Notes under the pieces: model-generated
The model's input: the letters and a program-made list of their open reading frames with translations, nothing else
Told to the model about the DNA's origin: nothing
Databases searched by the model: none
Assembly: GCA_045627885.1 (NCBI GenBank)
Contig: JAZQOM010000073.1
Span: 1-22,737, forward strand
Direction: 5' to 3'
Length of the DNA stretch: 22,737 bases
From: CALCTE01 sp045627885
GTDB taxonomy: Bacteria; Bacillota; Clostridia; Oscillospirales; CAG-272
Made by a program: the position numbers and the translations under genes
In this document: one piece after another, positions 14,914 through 22,582 of the stretch
Layout of the letters: every line of letters begins with the position of its first letter
How positions within the stretch are numbered: the first letter of the stretch is position 1

Positions 14914-15885
14914 ATGGAAAATGCAGTAAAACGAATCGGCGTATTGACATCAGGCGGCGATGCGCCCGGTATGAATGCGGCGATAAGAGCGGTAGTCAGA
15001 ACGGCGCTCAACCACAAGATTGAAGTAATGGGAATCTATGAGGGCTACCAGGGCTTGATAGACAACAATATGAGATTTCTCAATTATAAGGATGTTTCCA
15101 ACATTATCAATATGGGCGGCACTATGTTATACAGCGCGCGCTGCAAGGAAATGATGACCGAAGCCGGCATCGAAACGGCGGTGAGCAACTGCGCCGCATC
15201 CGGAATCGACGGCTTGATATGCCTCGGCGGTGACGGTACATTCCGCGGAGCAAGAGAGCTTTCGAGGCACGGTGTCCGCTGCATCGGTATTCCCGTGACG
15301 ATTGACAACGACATAAGCTGCACGGAATACAGCATAGGCTTTGATACCGCGGTAAATACGGTTCTCGAATTTGTCGATAAGGTGAGGGATACCTGTATGT
15401 CGCACGCCCGTTGCAGTGTGGTAGAGGTTATGGGCAGAAATGCAGGTCATATCGCTCTTGAAGCCGGCATCGCAACCGGAGCCGTCGCCATAGACATTCC
15501 GGAGGTTGAATTCGATTACGACAGAATGATAGAAAAGATTCTCCGTGCAAAATCGCAGGGAAGACGGCAATTCATCGTGATTGTTGCGGAGGGCACGGGC
15601 AACACCGATAAGATTCGCAATATGATAGTTGATAAGACAGATATCGAAACGAGAATAGCGGTTCTCGCCCATGTTCAGAGAGGCGGCTCGCCGACAGCCA
15701 AGGATAGAGTTCTTGCAAGTCTTATGGGAAATTACGCCGTCGATATTCTGTTAAACGGTAAAATGAGCCGCGTCGTCGCAAGTCAAAAGCGCGAAATAAT
15801 AGACCTGGACATTGAAGAGGCTCTTAACAAGCCGAAAGTATTTGATAAGAGGATGCTTGAGGTTTCCGAAGTTATATCTATTTGA
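14914..15885 (+). CDS. pfkA: 6-phosphofructokinase (ATP-type, group A)
   Basis: This 323-residue enzyme phosphorylates fructose 6-phosphate in glycolysis. It aligns with E. coli PfkA from the first motif (GVLTSGGDAPGMNAAIR, 9-25) to the end. The nucleotide loop is GGDGT (105-109); Gly108 corresponds to E. coli Gly104, typical of ATP rather than pyrophosphate enzymes. The catalytic segment TIDND (129-133) with base Asp131 is intact, but the residue before it is Val128, where ATP enzymes usually have Gly and PPi enzymes Lys. Substrate contacts MGRNAGH, EGTG and HVQRGGSPTAKDR are present. AGAGGA lies 7 bases upstream. It is 25 bases after ispDF and probably in the same transcript. A cluster of structured repeats starts within 10 bases of its stop. 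Confidence 0.95.
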   Translation: MENAVKRIGVLTSGGDAPGMNAAIRAVVRTALNHKIEVMGIYEGYQGLIDNNMRFLNYKDVSNIINMGGTMLYSARCKEMMTEAGIETAVSNCAASGIDGLICLGGDGTFRGARELSRHGVRCIGIPVTIDNDISCTEYSIGFDTAVNTVLEFVDKVRDTCMSHARCSVVEVMGRNAGHIALEAGIATGAVAIDIPEVEFDYDRMIEKILRAKSQGRRQFIVIVAEGTGNTDKIRNMIVDKTDIETRIAVLAHVQRGGSPTAKDRVLASLMGNYAVDILLNGKMSRVVASQKREIIDLDIEEALNKPKVFDKRMLEVSEVISI

Positions 15886-15890
15886 GGCTC

Positions 15891-15945
15891 GGCTACACCC
15901 ATAATGTCGGCACTCGAGAAACGCCGCAGTTTCCATTAGTTTTTA
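15891..15945 (+). repeat. Structured repeat, unit 1 (short form lacking the interior)
   Basis: The unit starts CTACACC and contains a 21-base segment (15908-15928: CGGCACTCGAG then AAACGCCGCA) identical to 22598-22618. It then passes straight to the end block GTTTCCATTAGTTTTT, matching the end of the copy after proA with one or two changes. Compared with that copy, 102 bases between two CCGCA pentamers are missing. It lies 5 bases after the pfkA stop codon. Confidence 0.75.
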
Positions 15946-15953
15946 ATCTTAGA

Positions 15954-16095
15954 TTACACCCGAGGGCACGCCGCATGATAACATCCGCATAGCTTTGTCA
16001 TCACGCCCGCCCTGCGCTCGGACTTACAGACAGTAAGCCTCTCGCTTGTGTGGGCGTTCTTTCGCGCTCTGCGGCGTTCTAATGCGGCTTGATTT
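15954..16095 (+). repeat. Structured repeat, unit 2 (long form with core hairpin)
   Basis: The unit begins TTACACC and ends in GATTTCC. ACGCCGCA (15968-15975) pairs with TGCGGCGT (16070-16077), and ACGCCC (16003-16008) with GGGCGT (16052-16057). The core hairpin has arms CTTAC and GTAAG around AGACA (16023-16037). The 23 bases at 16017-16039 match 22647-22669 with one difference. An 11-base palindrome, AATCTTAGATT, sits at the junction with unit 1. Confidence 0.75.
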
Positions 16096-16106
16096 CCAAC
16101 AGCTAT

Positions 16107-16208
16107 TACACCAACAGCCCAGCCGCATGAAACTTGAGCAATACTTTGTCGAGTGCGTTGCGCTTCGCGTCTTGCAGTGTTCTGATGCGGCTTTATCTCC
16201 CGTTATCG
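16107..16208 (+). repeat. Structured repeat, unit 3 (diverged)
   Basis: The unit begins TTACACC and ends CTCCCGTTA, similar to TTTCCGTTA at the end of the proA copy. AGCCGCAT (16121-16128) pairs perfectly with ATGCGGCT (16185-16192). It shares GCCGCATGA and CTTTGTC with unit 2, but the core CTTAC/GTAAG hairpin is not recognisable. Confidence 0.55.
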
Positions 16209-16337
16209 GTTTTACCGCCAATAGATTTCAACACCGTATGGGCAACTATCAGTCGCCTGCTTATAAAAATCCTACTCTATATAATAATTTTACTAAACAT
16301 ATTACACAATGTAAATTGCATATATATCATAACATAT

Positions 16338-16373
16338 TGCAAAAACTGCCGTAAGCTAAAAAGAGCTCACGGC
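16338..16373 (-). terminator. Terminator of dapF-dapL, overlapping the dapL stop codon
   Basis: On the minus strand GCCGTGAGCT and AGCTTACGGC (one G-U pair) form a 10-bp stem, followed by AGTTTTTGC. The last codons and the TAG of dapL lie in the hairpin. Confidence 0.8.
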
Positions 16374-17525
16374 GCTTTCGAGTCGCTTGCAGGCAACGAC
16401 CGTATCGTAATGAGAGCCGAAAGCCGTAAGCCTCACAAAATTTTCTCCGTTTTTGCCGAATCCGATGCCGGGAGTAGACGAAACTCCGAATGATAACAGC
16501 CTGTCAAAAAAGCTCTGTGAGCTTATATTATACGGGCACTCAAAGAAAATATACGGCGAATCCGTACCTCCCGTATAAAACAGCCCGAGTCCATCGAGCG
16601 TTTTTTTAATGTATTCGGCATTTTGTCTGTAATAGTCGATGTTCTTTTTTATCGCGCTTATGCCGATGTCCGAGAGCGCGGCTTCCGCGCCTCTTTGCGT
16701 GATGTATGACACGCCGTTTGAACGAATCGGTTTTATTCTGTTCCACGCTTTTTTTCCGGCAAATTCGCGCGGAATCACCGACCATCCGCAGCGTATTCCG
16801 GTAAATCCCGCGGACTTCGAAAGCGACCTTACCTCAACGGCGCACGAGCTTGCACCTTCAATCTCATATATGCTTCTTGCAATATTTTCGCTTTGCACAA
16901 ACGAGCTGTACGCGCCGTCAAATATAATAAACGCACCGCGACTGTTTGCAAAATCCACCCATTTTTTCAGCATATCGCGTGTATATGCGGCGCCGGTCGG
17001 ATTATTGGGAGAGCACAGAATAATAACATCGCAGTCATATTTTTCATCCGGCATCGGCAAAAAACCGTTTTCCTTCACAGCGTCCGCCCATACCGTTTTT
17101 TGAGAAAGAAAAGTCGCCGCGTCCGTATACATCGGATATACCGGATTTGTGATAAGCACCGAAGCGCCCGCTCCGGCAAGCTCCAAAAGCGCATAAATTT
17201 CGCTTTTTGCACCGTCGCAGACGGAAATTTCGTCATTGAATATTTTTACTCCGCAACGCCTGTAATACTCGCTTATTGCGGATTTCAAAAATTCGTATCC
17301 GTGCTCGCCCGAATATCCTCTAAAGCTTTTTTCTTCCGCAAGCTCATCGCAGGCGGCATTCATCGCCGACGAAACCGCTTTCGGCACGGGCAGGGTGACA
17401 TCGCCTATGTCGAGCCTTATCACGCGCATCTCGGGATGCCTTGCGCTGAACCCCTTTACTTTTTGCGCCACTTCTGCAAAAAGATAATTTTCGGAGAGCT
17501 TTGCCGCGTTTTCGTTTATATACAA
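16356..17525 (-). CDS. dapL: LL-diaminopimelate aminotransferase
   Basis: This 389-residue PLP enzyme converts tetrahydrodipicolinate directly to LL-diaminopimelate, bypassing the succinylase or acetylase branches of lysine and cell-wall synthesis. Family marks are NENAAKLSENYLFAEVA at the start, VIRLDIGDVTLPVP (35-48), FRGYSGEHGYEFL (68-80) and DGAKSEI (104-110). CSPNNPTGA (171-179) and the cofactor lysine Lys237 in RSLSKSAGFTGIRCG follow. The first ATG at 17525 lies inside the end of dapF (10-base overlap), so the two genes are translationally coupled. Product and substrate link directly: DapL makes the LL isomer that DapF epimerises. Other class I aminotransferases look alike, but the motifs and dapF partner make DapL by far the best call. 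Confidence 0.93.
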   Translation of the reverse strand: MYINENAAKLSENYLFAEVAQKVKGFSARHPEMRVIRLDIGDVTLPVPKAVSSAMNAACDELAEEKSFRGYSGEHGYEFLKSAISEYYRRCGVKIFNDEISVCDGAKSEIYALLELAGAGASVLITNPVYPMYTDAATFLSQKTVWADAVKENGFLPMPDEKYDCDVIILCSPNNPTGAAYTRDMLKKWVDFANSRGAFIIFDGAYSSFVQSENIARSIYEIEGASSCAVEVRSLSKSAGFTGIRCGWSVIPREFAGKKAWNRIKPIRSNGVSYITQRGAEAALSDIGISAIKKNIDYYRQNAEYIKKTLDGLGLFYTGGTDSPYIFFECPYNISSQSFFDRLLSFGVSSTPGIGFGKNGENFVRLTAFGSHYDTVVACKRLESAVSSF

Positions 17526-18241
17526 GAATATTCCCCCTCAAACACGATTTCGGCTTTTCCCGAAAGAGCAATCTCTCCGTTTTCTTCAAGCCGCACGGTT
17601 AAAATTCCGCCTTTGGATTTCACTTTTATATCCTTTTTGGCTTTGATAAGACCTCTGCTTGCCGCGGCAAAAACGGACGCGCAGGCGCCGCTCCCGCAGG
17701 AAAGCGTTTCTCCGCTTCCTCTTTCAAATGTGCGTATCAGAATTAAATCGTCTCCTGCGACGGATACGGCGTCAATATTGACATTACCGCCCGTATATGC
17801 AAGCTTTTCGAGCGGAAATTTTTCTGCATTTTCGCAAAACAGAACTCTGTGAGTGTTTCCCACAAACACAAGCCCGTCTCCGAGAAAGCACGGCACGCCC
17901 ATATATACCGTGCTGACGCCGTCGCGGTACTCAATTTTCTTTTCTCCGCTTGCCGTATCAAGAGTAAAGGAATTCCCCAATCCCAATCGTTCGGCGGCGA
18001 TTTTTCCTATACATATTGCGGCATTTCCGCACATTAAGCCCTCCGAGCCGTCGGAATTGAACATACGCATCGAAGCTCTGCCGCCTTGCTCTTTTCCGAC
18101 TATAACAAGCCCGTCTGCGCCTATTCCGAAATGCTTTGCGGACATTTTAACCGCAAGATTGCCCGGAGCTATGCCGCTTAGATTGTCGGCGTATATGTAT
18201 ACATAGTCGTTGCCGGCACTTTGCATTTTGATAAATTTCAT
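17516..18241 (-). CDS. dapF: Diaminopimelate epimerase
   Basis: This 241-residue PLP-independent racemase interconverts LL- and meso-diaminopimelate, the last step before lysine and the peptidoglycan cross-linking residue. The two catalytic cysteines are visible: Cys71 in SEGLMCGNAAIC and Cys182 in GSGETLSCGSGACA. QSAGNDYVYI (7-16), HFGIGADGLV (37-46) and GNTHRV (128-133, usually GNPHxV) are further family marks. The first cysteine motif normally reads CGNxxRC; here the Arg is replaced by Ile. The protein is shorter than the usual 265-280 residues, mostly through short loops. GGAG lies 6 bases before the ATG at 18241. It leads the dapF-dapL operon and starts just after the terminator of the U32 gene. 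Confidence 0.95.
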   Translation of the reverse strand: MKFIKMQSAGNDYVYIYADNLSGIAPGNLAVKMSAKHFGIGADGLVIVGKEQGGRASMRMFNSDGSEGLMCGNAAICIGKIAAERLGLGNSFTLDTASGEKKIEYRDGVSTVYMGVPCFLGDGLVFVGNTHRVLFCENAEKFPLEKLAYTGGNVNIDAVSVAGDDLILIRTFERGSGETLSCGSGACASVFAAASRGLIKAKKDIKVKSKGGILTVRLEENGEIALSGKAEIVFEGEYSCI

Positions 18242-18296
18242 AATGTTCTCCGATTATTATATTTTCCGAAAAAGCATTCTATCGGATTATATGCTC

Positions 18297-18328
18297 AAAA
18301 AAATAAAAAGGTCACTTTGTGACCTTTT
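18297..18328 (-). terminator. Terminator of the U32 gene
   Basis: AAAAGGTCAC and GTGACCTTTT form a 10-bp stem with a 3-base loop. On the minus strand it is followed by a T-rich run (TTTATTTTTTT). It lies 20 bases after the U32 stop and insulates dapF from upstream transcription. Confidence 0.85.
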
Positions 18329-18347
18329 ATTCGGCATTTTTCATATT

Positions 18348-20417
18348 TTACAGATTGCCTCTCGTAATGCTTACATCGGGAGCGTCGCCGTCGAGCACCG
18401 ACCTTATCACCTTTTTTATTCTTGCCTCGTCTTCATCCGTAAATACCGCCATAAGCTCGGACACGCCGCATCGTTCAAGAATATTCTTTCTGTCGCAGAG
18501 CCACAGAGGGACGCTGTTATAAATATTTGAGCGGTGGGAATACTCTCTTATAACGGGAAATTTGGCGCCCGTTCTGTCCGTAAGAGTTTCGGTGCAGACG
18601 GCGCATATATTTCGCGGACATTTTTTCGCCCTTATGCTTTCGACAATGCAGCACCTTGTGTGCATAAGAGTATTGCGCCCGTAGACTATTGCAGAAAGCG
18701 GCATAATTCCGCTTATCGCGGTAATCGCTCCGGATTTTAACTCGGGAGAAACGCACAGAGACTCAAAGCCGCAATTTTTGTATAAAGCAACACTTTCGGG
18801 ATTTGTCGCGTTTGCAGTCATATCGGCGTAGAGCTTCATTCCACCTGCCGCTTCTGCGTGAGCAAACGAAGAGCATACAAGTCCGCCGACGCCGAGCAGC
18901 TTCGCGGTATTTATAAGTTCTTTGATATCGGCTTCGTCTTCCGGATAAATGCATCGCGGCAGTACGGCACGCACCTTTTGCCCGAATGCGTCCGCATAAG
19001 CTGTAAGTATGTCGGTTCGCCATATCGGTATATCGTAAAACGAAATATCGCCGTCGAATTCTTCGAGCGCACGGGGAGAGGGAATATCCTTATTAAGGAA
19101 TCGCAGAGCATAAGAGGCTTTAATATTCCGAACGGTTTTTACGATAATTTTATCGCTTTTATCGCTTTTTTCGTATATTGGCGTGTTTTTCTCTATAATT
19201 GCCGCTTCGAGCATATCCACCGCATTTCTTCTCAAAGCATTAACGGCGCCCATCGGCATAAAGAGCTTGCCGTCGATTTTTACCACGGCATCTGTGATTT
19301 CAAAAAAGCTTGCGCCGGTTTTCGAGAGCCTTTTTGCGGTTTCTTCTTCGCTCATCGGATTATTTATTGCCGCCTGCGGAATATCACCCGTCGCTTTTAC
19401 GCGAACTGTTCCGCACTCCATTTCGAGTGTTGAGGAGCTTGCATTGATATTTGCGTAAAGCTTTGAGCAAAGCCTTTTTTCGGGGATTTCGACTTGCGCC
19501 GACGCGGTTTTTGCCTTGTCTTTGTCAGTTCTCACGCCGAACATATCGCAGGACATTTTGCCCGTAAAATAGGCATCGGTAAAGCCGCTTCTTGAGAAAA
19601 CATCGGCAAGAAAGCTCATTTCTTCGTCGGTTGCGGGGCGGTTTTCGTCGAGGAGTTTTCTGTAAACCGATGTCACTGCGTAAACATAGGTCGGGTCTTT
19701 CATACGCCCCTCTATTTTGAGCGATGCGATGCCGGCGTCTATGATTTCGGGAATGTGTTTTGCAAGGCACATATCCTTTAAGCTCAAAGGATATCCGCCG
19801 GAATATGGGAGCCTGCACGGTTGAGCGCACTCTCCTCTGTTGCCGCTTCTGCCGCCTATCAAAGAGGACATAAGACAGCCTCCGCTTTGGCAAACGCATA
19901 TTGCGCCGTGAATAAAAAGCTCTGCTTCGAGCTTGCTTTCCTCTTGCATTTTCTTTACATCGCAAAGAGTCATTTCGCGCGCCGCGACTATGCGGAACAC
20001 GCCGAGCTTCTTCAAAAATTCGGCTGATAAAGCGCTGTGCAGAGCCATTTGCGTACTTGCGACGATGGGTACTCCGCAGGCTTCGTGCAGTTTTTTCGCA
20101 AGCCCGATATCCTGAACGATAACACCGTCGGGGTGATATTTTGAGCATATTGACGCGGCGTAGGAAAGCACATCGGAAAACTCTTTTTCTGTAACGAGAG
20201 TGTTGAATGTTATATATATTTTGACACCGAAAAGGCGGCAGATTCTGAATGCTTCATCTAAATTTTCGCCGTCGAAATTTCCGGCAAAGGCGCGTGCGTT
20301 ATATTTGTGACATCCGAAATACACCGCATCGGCTCCCGCGTATACGGCGGCTTTAAGACATAAAAGGTCGCCGGCGGGGGCAAGCAGCTCGGGCAGTTTT
20401 TTTGTATACATATACAT
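18348..20417 (-). CDS. U32-family protein with DUF3656-type C-terminal region (RlhA-like 23S rRNA C2501 hydroxylase)
   Basis: This 689-residue protein is a long-form U32 family member. The N-terminal TIM-barrel part is clear: PELLAPAGDLLCLKAAVYAG (9-28), ADAVYFG and VIVQDIGL. The U32 signature spans Glu166 to Ser184 (ELFIHGAICVCQSGGCLMS), followed by NRGECAQPCR (193-202). Cysteines 174, 181, 197 and 201 are candidates for an iron-sulfur cluster. The remaining half fits the DUF3656-containing C-terminal region. The E. coli protein of this architecture, RlhA, hydroxylates C2501 of 23S rRNA; others are annotated as collagenase-like peptidases, so rRNA modification is the better guess. It starts at the ATG at 20417 or, with better spacing from AGGA, at the ATG at 20411. 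It is divergent from proB. Confidence 0.88.
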   Translation of the reverse strand: MYMYTKKLPELLAPAGDLLCLKAAVYAGADAVYFGCHKYNARAFAGNFDGENLDEAFRICRLFGVKIYITFNTLVTEKEFSDVLSYAASICSKYHPDGVIVQDIGLAKKLHEACGVPIVASTQMALHSALSAEFLKKLGVFRIVAAREMTLCDVKKMQEESKLEAELFIHGAICVCQSGGCLMSSLIGGRSGNRGECAQPCRLPYSGGYPLSLKDMCLAKHIPEIIDAGIASLKIEGRMKDPTYVYAVTSVYRKLLDENRPATDEEMSFLADVFSRSGFTDAYFTGKMSCDMFGVRTDKDKAKTASAQVEIPEKRLCSKLYANINASSSTLEMECGTVRVKATGDIPQAAINNPMSEEETAKRLSKTGASFFEITDAVVKIDGKLFMPMGAVNALRRNAVDMLEAAIIEKNTPIYEKSDKSDKIIVKTVRNIKASYALRFLNKDIPSPRALEEFDGDISFYDIPIWRTDILTAYADAFGQKVRAVLPRCIYPEDEADIKELINTAKLLGVGGLVCSSFAHAEAAGGMKLYADMTANATNPESVALYKNCGFESLCVSPELKSGAITAISGIMPLSAIVYGRNTLMHTRCCIVESIRAKKCPRNICAVCTETLTDRTGAKFPVIREYSHRSNIYNSVPLWLCDRKNILERCGVSELMAVFTDEDEARIKKVIRSVLDGDAPDVSITRGNL

Positions 20418-20455
20418 TTTTCCTACATTTCCGCAAATTTTTTATTAAAATGCTA

Positions 20456-20484
20456 TTGCCTTTTTTTTGATTATATCATAAAAT
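20456..20484 (+). promoter_or_regulatory. proB-proA promoter with tandem 10-bp repeat
   Basis: TTGCCT (20456-20461), a 17-base spacer and TAAAAT (20479-20484) lie 40 bases before the proB ATG. A perfect tandem repeat of ATATCATAAA (20473-20482 and 20483-20492) covers the -10. It spans about two helical turns and may be an operator. Confidence 0.5.
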
Positions 20485-20524
20485 ATCATAAATTACACGA
20501 TTTTTTTCAAAAAGGCAGGACGGA

Positions 20525-21322
20525 ATGAATATTTATGCTGATGAAAAACTGAAAAGAATAGTCGTCAAGGTCGGCACATCGACTTTGACTCATGATACGG
20601 GCTTTCTCGATTTAAGAAGACTCGAAAAACTTTCCGAGGTCATAAGTGACCTCTCCGGCGCGGGCAAGGAGATGATTTTGGTAAGCTCCGGTGCGCAGAG
20701 TGCCGGAGTGTCGAAGCTCGGACTTTCAAAGCGCCCCGACACACGAGAGGGAAAGCAGGCGGTCGCCGCGGTGGGACAATGCGAGCTTATGAATATGTAC
20801 GGCAAGTTTTTCGCAGAATACGGAAAAAGCGTCGCACAGGTTCTTTTAACAAAGGATGTGCTTACCGACCCCGTGCAGAACTCAAACGCACGCGGCACAT
20901 TCGAGAAGCTTATAGAGATGAAGTGCATTCCGATAGTCAACGAAAACGATGTCATCTCCTACGAGGGAATAGATTTCGGCGGCAACGACTTTCTTTCGGC
21001 TTATGTTGCGCTTCTTTCGGACGCCGATTTGCTCATTAACCTTTCCGATATCGACGGACTTTACGATAAAAATCCGCGCGAATATTCCGACGCAAATCTC
21101 ATTGAATATGTCAAAACGGTTGACGATAAAACGGTAAGCATCGCAGAAGGCGCGGGCACGGAGAGGGGTACGGGCGGAATGAGAGCAAAGCTCGGCTCGG
21201 CAAAGCTTCTCGAAGCAAAGAAGATACCGATGGTTATAGCAAACGGAAAAGAGCCCGAAATACTTTATTCGATAATCACGGGCGGCGAATTTACGGGAAC
21301 ATATTTTTCAGGCGGTAGATAA
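20525..21322 (+). CDS. proB: Glutamate 5-kinase (short form, no PUA domain)
   Basis: This 265-residue amino-acid-kinase-fold enzyme phosphorylates glutamate at the gamma carboxyl, the first step of proline synthesis. VVKVGTSTL (13-21) binds ATP, LVSSGAQSAG (52-61) and PIVNENDVIS (136-145) form the glutamate site, and LLINLSDIDGLYDKNPR (169-185) and GTGGMRAKL close the nucleotide site. The segment usually written FGDNDxLSA reads FGGNDFLSA here, with Gly153 in place of the first Asp. The C-terminal PUA domain of E. coli ProB is absent, as in many shorter forms. The ATG at 20525 follows an AGGACGGA-type Shine-Dalgarno. proA begins one base after its stop. Proline feedback is expected from the family. 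Confidence 0.95.
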   Translation: MNIYADEKLKRIVVKVGTSTLTHDTGFLDLRRLEKLSEVISDLSGAGKEMILVSSGAQSAGVSKLGLSKRPDTREGKQAVAAVGQCELMNMYGKFFAEYGKSVAQVLLTKDVLTDPVQNSNARGTFEKLIEMKCIPIVNENDVISYEGIDFGGNDFLSAYVALLSDADLLINLSDIDGLYDKNPREYSDANLIEYVKTVDDKTVSIAEGAGTERGTGGMRAKLGSAKLLEAKKIPMVIANGKEPEILYSIITGGEFTGTYFSGGR

Positions 21323-21323
21323 A

Positions 21324-22574
21324 ATGGAGATTAAAAACTATCTCGAGGATTTGTGCATAAAGGCAAAGGCGGCGCAGAGAGAGCTTGCGATATCTTCTTT
21401 TGATAATAGAAACGCGGTGCTTGCGTCGATTGCCGAAAACCTTGTAAAAAGCTCGGACGAAATTCTTTCGGCAAATGCCGAGGATATAAAATCCGCAAAA
21501 GAAAGCGGAATATCCGATGCCATGTGTGACAGGCTCACGCTCACGAAAGCTCGCATAGAGTCGATGGCGAATGCCATGCGCAAGCTTATGGCGATACCCG
21601 ATGTGCTCGGCAAAAGCGAGGGCTTTACAAGACCGAACGGGCTTATCATAACAAAGACGAGAGTACCGATAGGCAATATTGCCATAATCTACGAGGCGCG
21701 TCCGAATGTGACCGTCGATGCTGCCGCGTTGTGCATCAAAAGCGGCAATTCCGTAATTCTGCGGGGCGGCAAAGAGGCGTATAACACGAATCTTGCGCTT
21801 GAAAAGGCGATAAAAAGTTCTCTTGCCGAAAACGGATTTTCCGAAGATGCCGTTTCTCTCGTTCACAATACCGAAAGGGAGAGCTCAACTGAGCTTATGA
21901 AGCTTTCGGGCTTTGTCGATGTGCTTATCCCGAGAGGGAGCGGCAGACTTATAAAAGCGGTGGTGCAGAATGCGAGCGTTCCCGTTATCGAGACGGGGGC
22001 AGGTAATTGTCATGTTTTCATCGACAAATATGCCGATATCGAAATGGCAAAAAAGATTGCGCTTTCCGCAAAGATAAGTCGTCCGTCCGTATGTAACGCG
22101 ATGGAAAAGCTGCTTGTTCACAAGGATATTGCCGCAGAGTTTGTCCCCGAGATTGTTGCGCTCTACAAAGAAAACGGGGTAGAGGTCAGAGGTGACGCAG
22201 CGGTATGTGCTCTTGCGCAAGGCGTAATTGCCGCAAAGGAAAGTGATTTTACCGAGGAGTATAACGACTATATCGTGACCGTCTACATTAAAGACAGTAT
22301 AGACGCGGCGATAGAGCATATCAACAGATACAATACGGGGCACAGCGAAGCGATAATTACAAAGGATATCGAATCCGCCGAAAAGTTCCAGAGCCGAGTC
22401 GATGCCGCCGCCGTGTATGTCAACGCCTCCACGCGTTTTACCGATGGTGAGGAATTCGGCTTCGGTGCGGAGATAGGAATATCCACTCAAAAGCTCCACG
22501 CCCGCGGCCCCTGCGGTCTTGCGGAGTTGACGACTGTAAAGTATAGGATTAACGGAAACGGGCAAATTAGATAA
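21324..22574 (+). CDS. proA: Glutamate-5-semialdehyde dehydrogenase (gamma-glutamyl phosphate reductase)
   Basis: This 416-residue NADPH-dependent enzyme reduces gamma-glutamyl phosphate, the unstable product of ProB, to glutamate semialdehyde, which cyclises on the way to proline. The aldehyde-dehydrogenase fold is clear: VPIGNIAIIYEARPNVTVDA (114-133), LRGGKEAYNTN (146-156), LIPRGSGRLI (201-210), VIETGAGNCHVFID (221-234) and the catalytic Cys257 in SRPSVCNAMEKLLVH. The end, FGAEIGISTQKLHARGPCGLAELT, is typical of ProA. Length matches the family (about 415). The single base between the proB stop and this ATG indicates tight coupling, which suits the channelling of a labile intermediate. A structured repeat begins 8 bases after its stop. 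Confidence 0.97.
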   Translation: MEIKNYLEDLCIKAKAAQRELAISSFDNRNAVLASIAENLVKSSDEILSANAEDIKSAKESGISDAMCDRLTLTKARIESMANAMRKLMAIPDVLGKSEGFTRPNGLIITKTRVPIGNIAIIYEARPNVTVDAAALCIKSGNSVILRGGKEAYNTNLALEKAIKSSLAENGFSEDAVSLVHNTERESSTELMKLSGFVDVLIPRGSGRLIKAVVQNASVPVIETGAGNCHVFIDKYADIEMAKKIALSAKISRPSVCNAMEKLLVHKDIAAEFVPEIVALYKENGVEVRGDAAVCALAQGVIAAKESDFTEEYNDYIVTVYIKDSIDAAIEHINRYNTGHSEAIITKDIESAEKFQSRVDAAAVYVNASTRFTDGEEFGFGAEIGISTQKLHARGPCGLAELTTVKYRINGNGQIR

Positions 22575-22582
22575 AACTTCGT

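Larger units (their letters stand above)
15886..16347. other. 462-base gene-free stretch between pfkA and dapL
   Basis: The first two thirds (15891 to about 16205) are three tandem, diverged units of the structured repeat family described separately. The rest (about 16216-16340) is AT-rich with no recognisable gene or promoter. It lies between convergent genes. Open frames across it do not resemble proteins and follow the repeats. Confidence 0.7.

Noticed and set aside
15891..16208. CRISPR array or integron attC cluster
   Set aside because: The repeats are long, diverged and self-complementary, without regular spacers. The ends do not fit the attC consensus, and no cas or integrase gene is present.
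16046..16493. Open frames of about 100-120 codons across the repeat cluster
   Set aside because: They follow the repeat units, have no protein-like features or ribosome sites, and one runs into dapL on the opposite strand.
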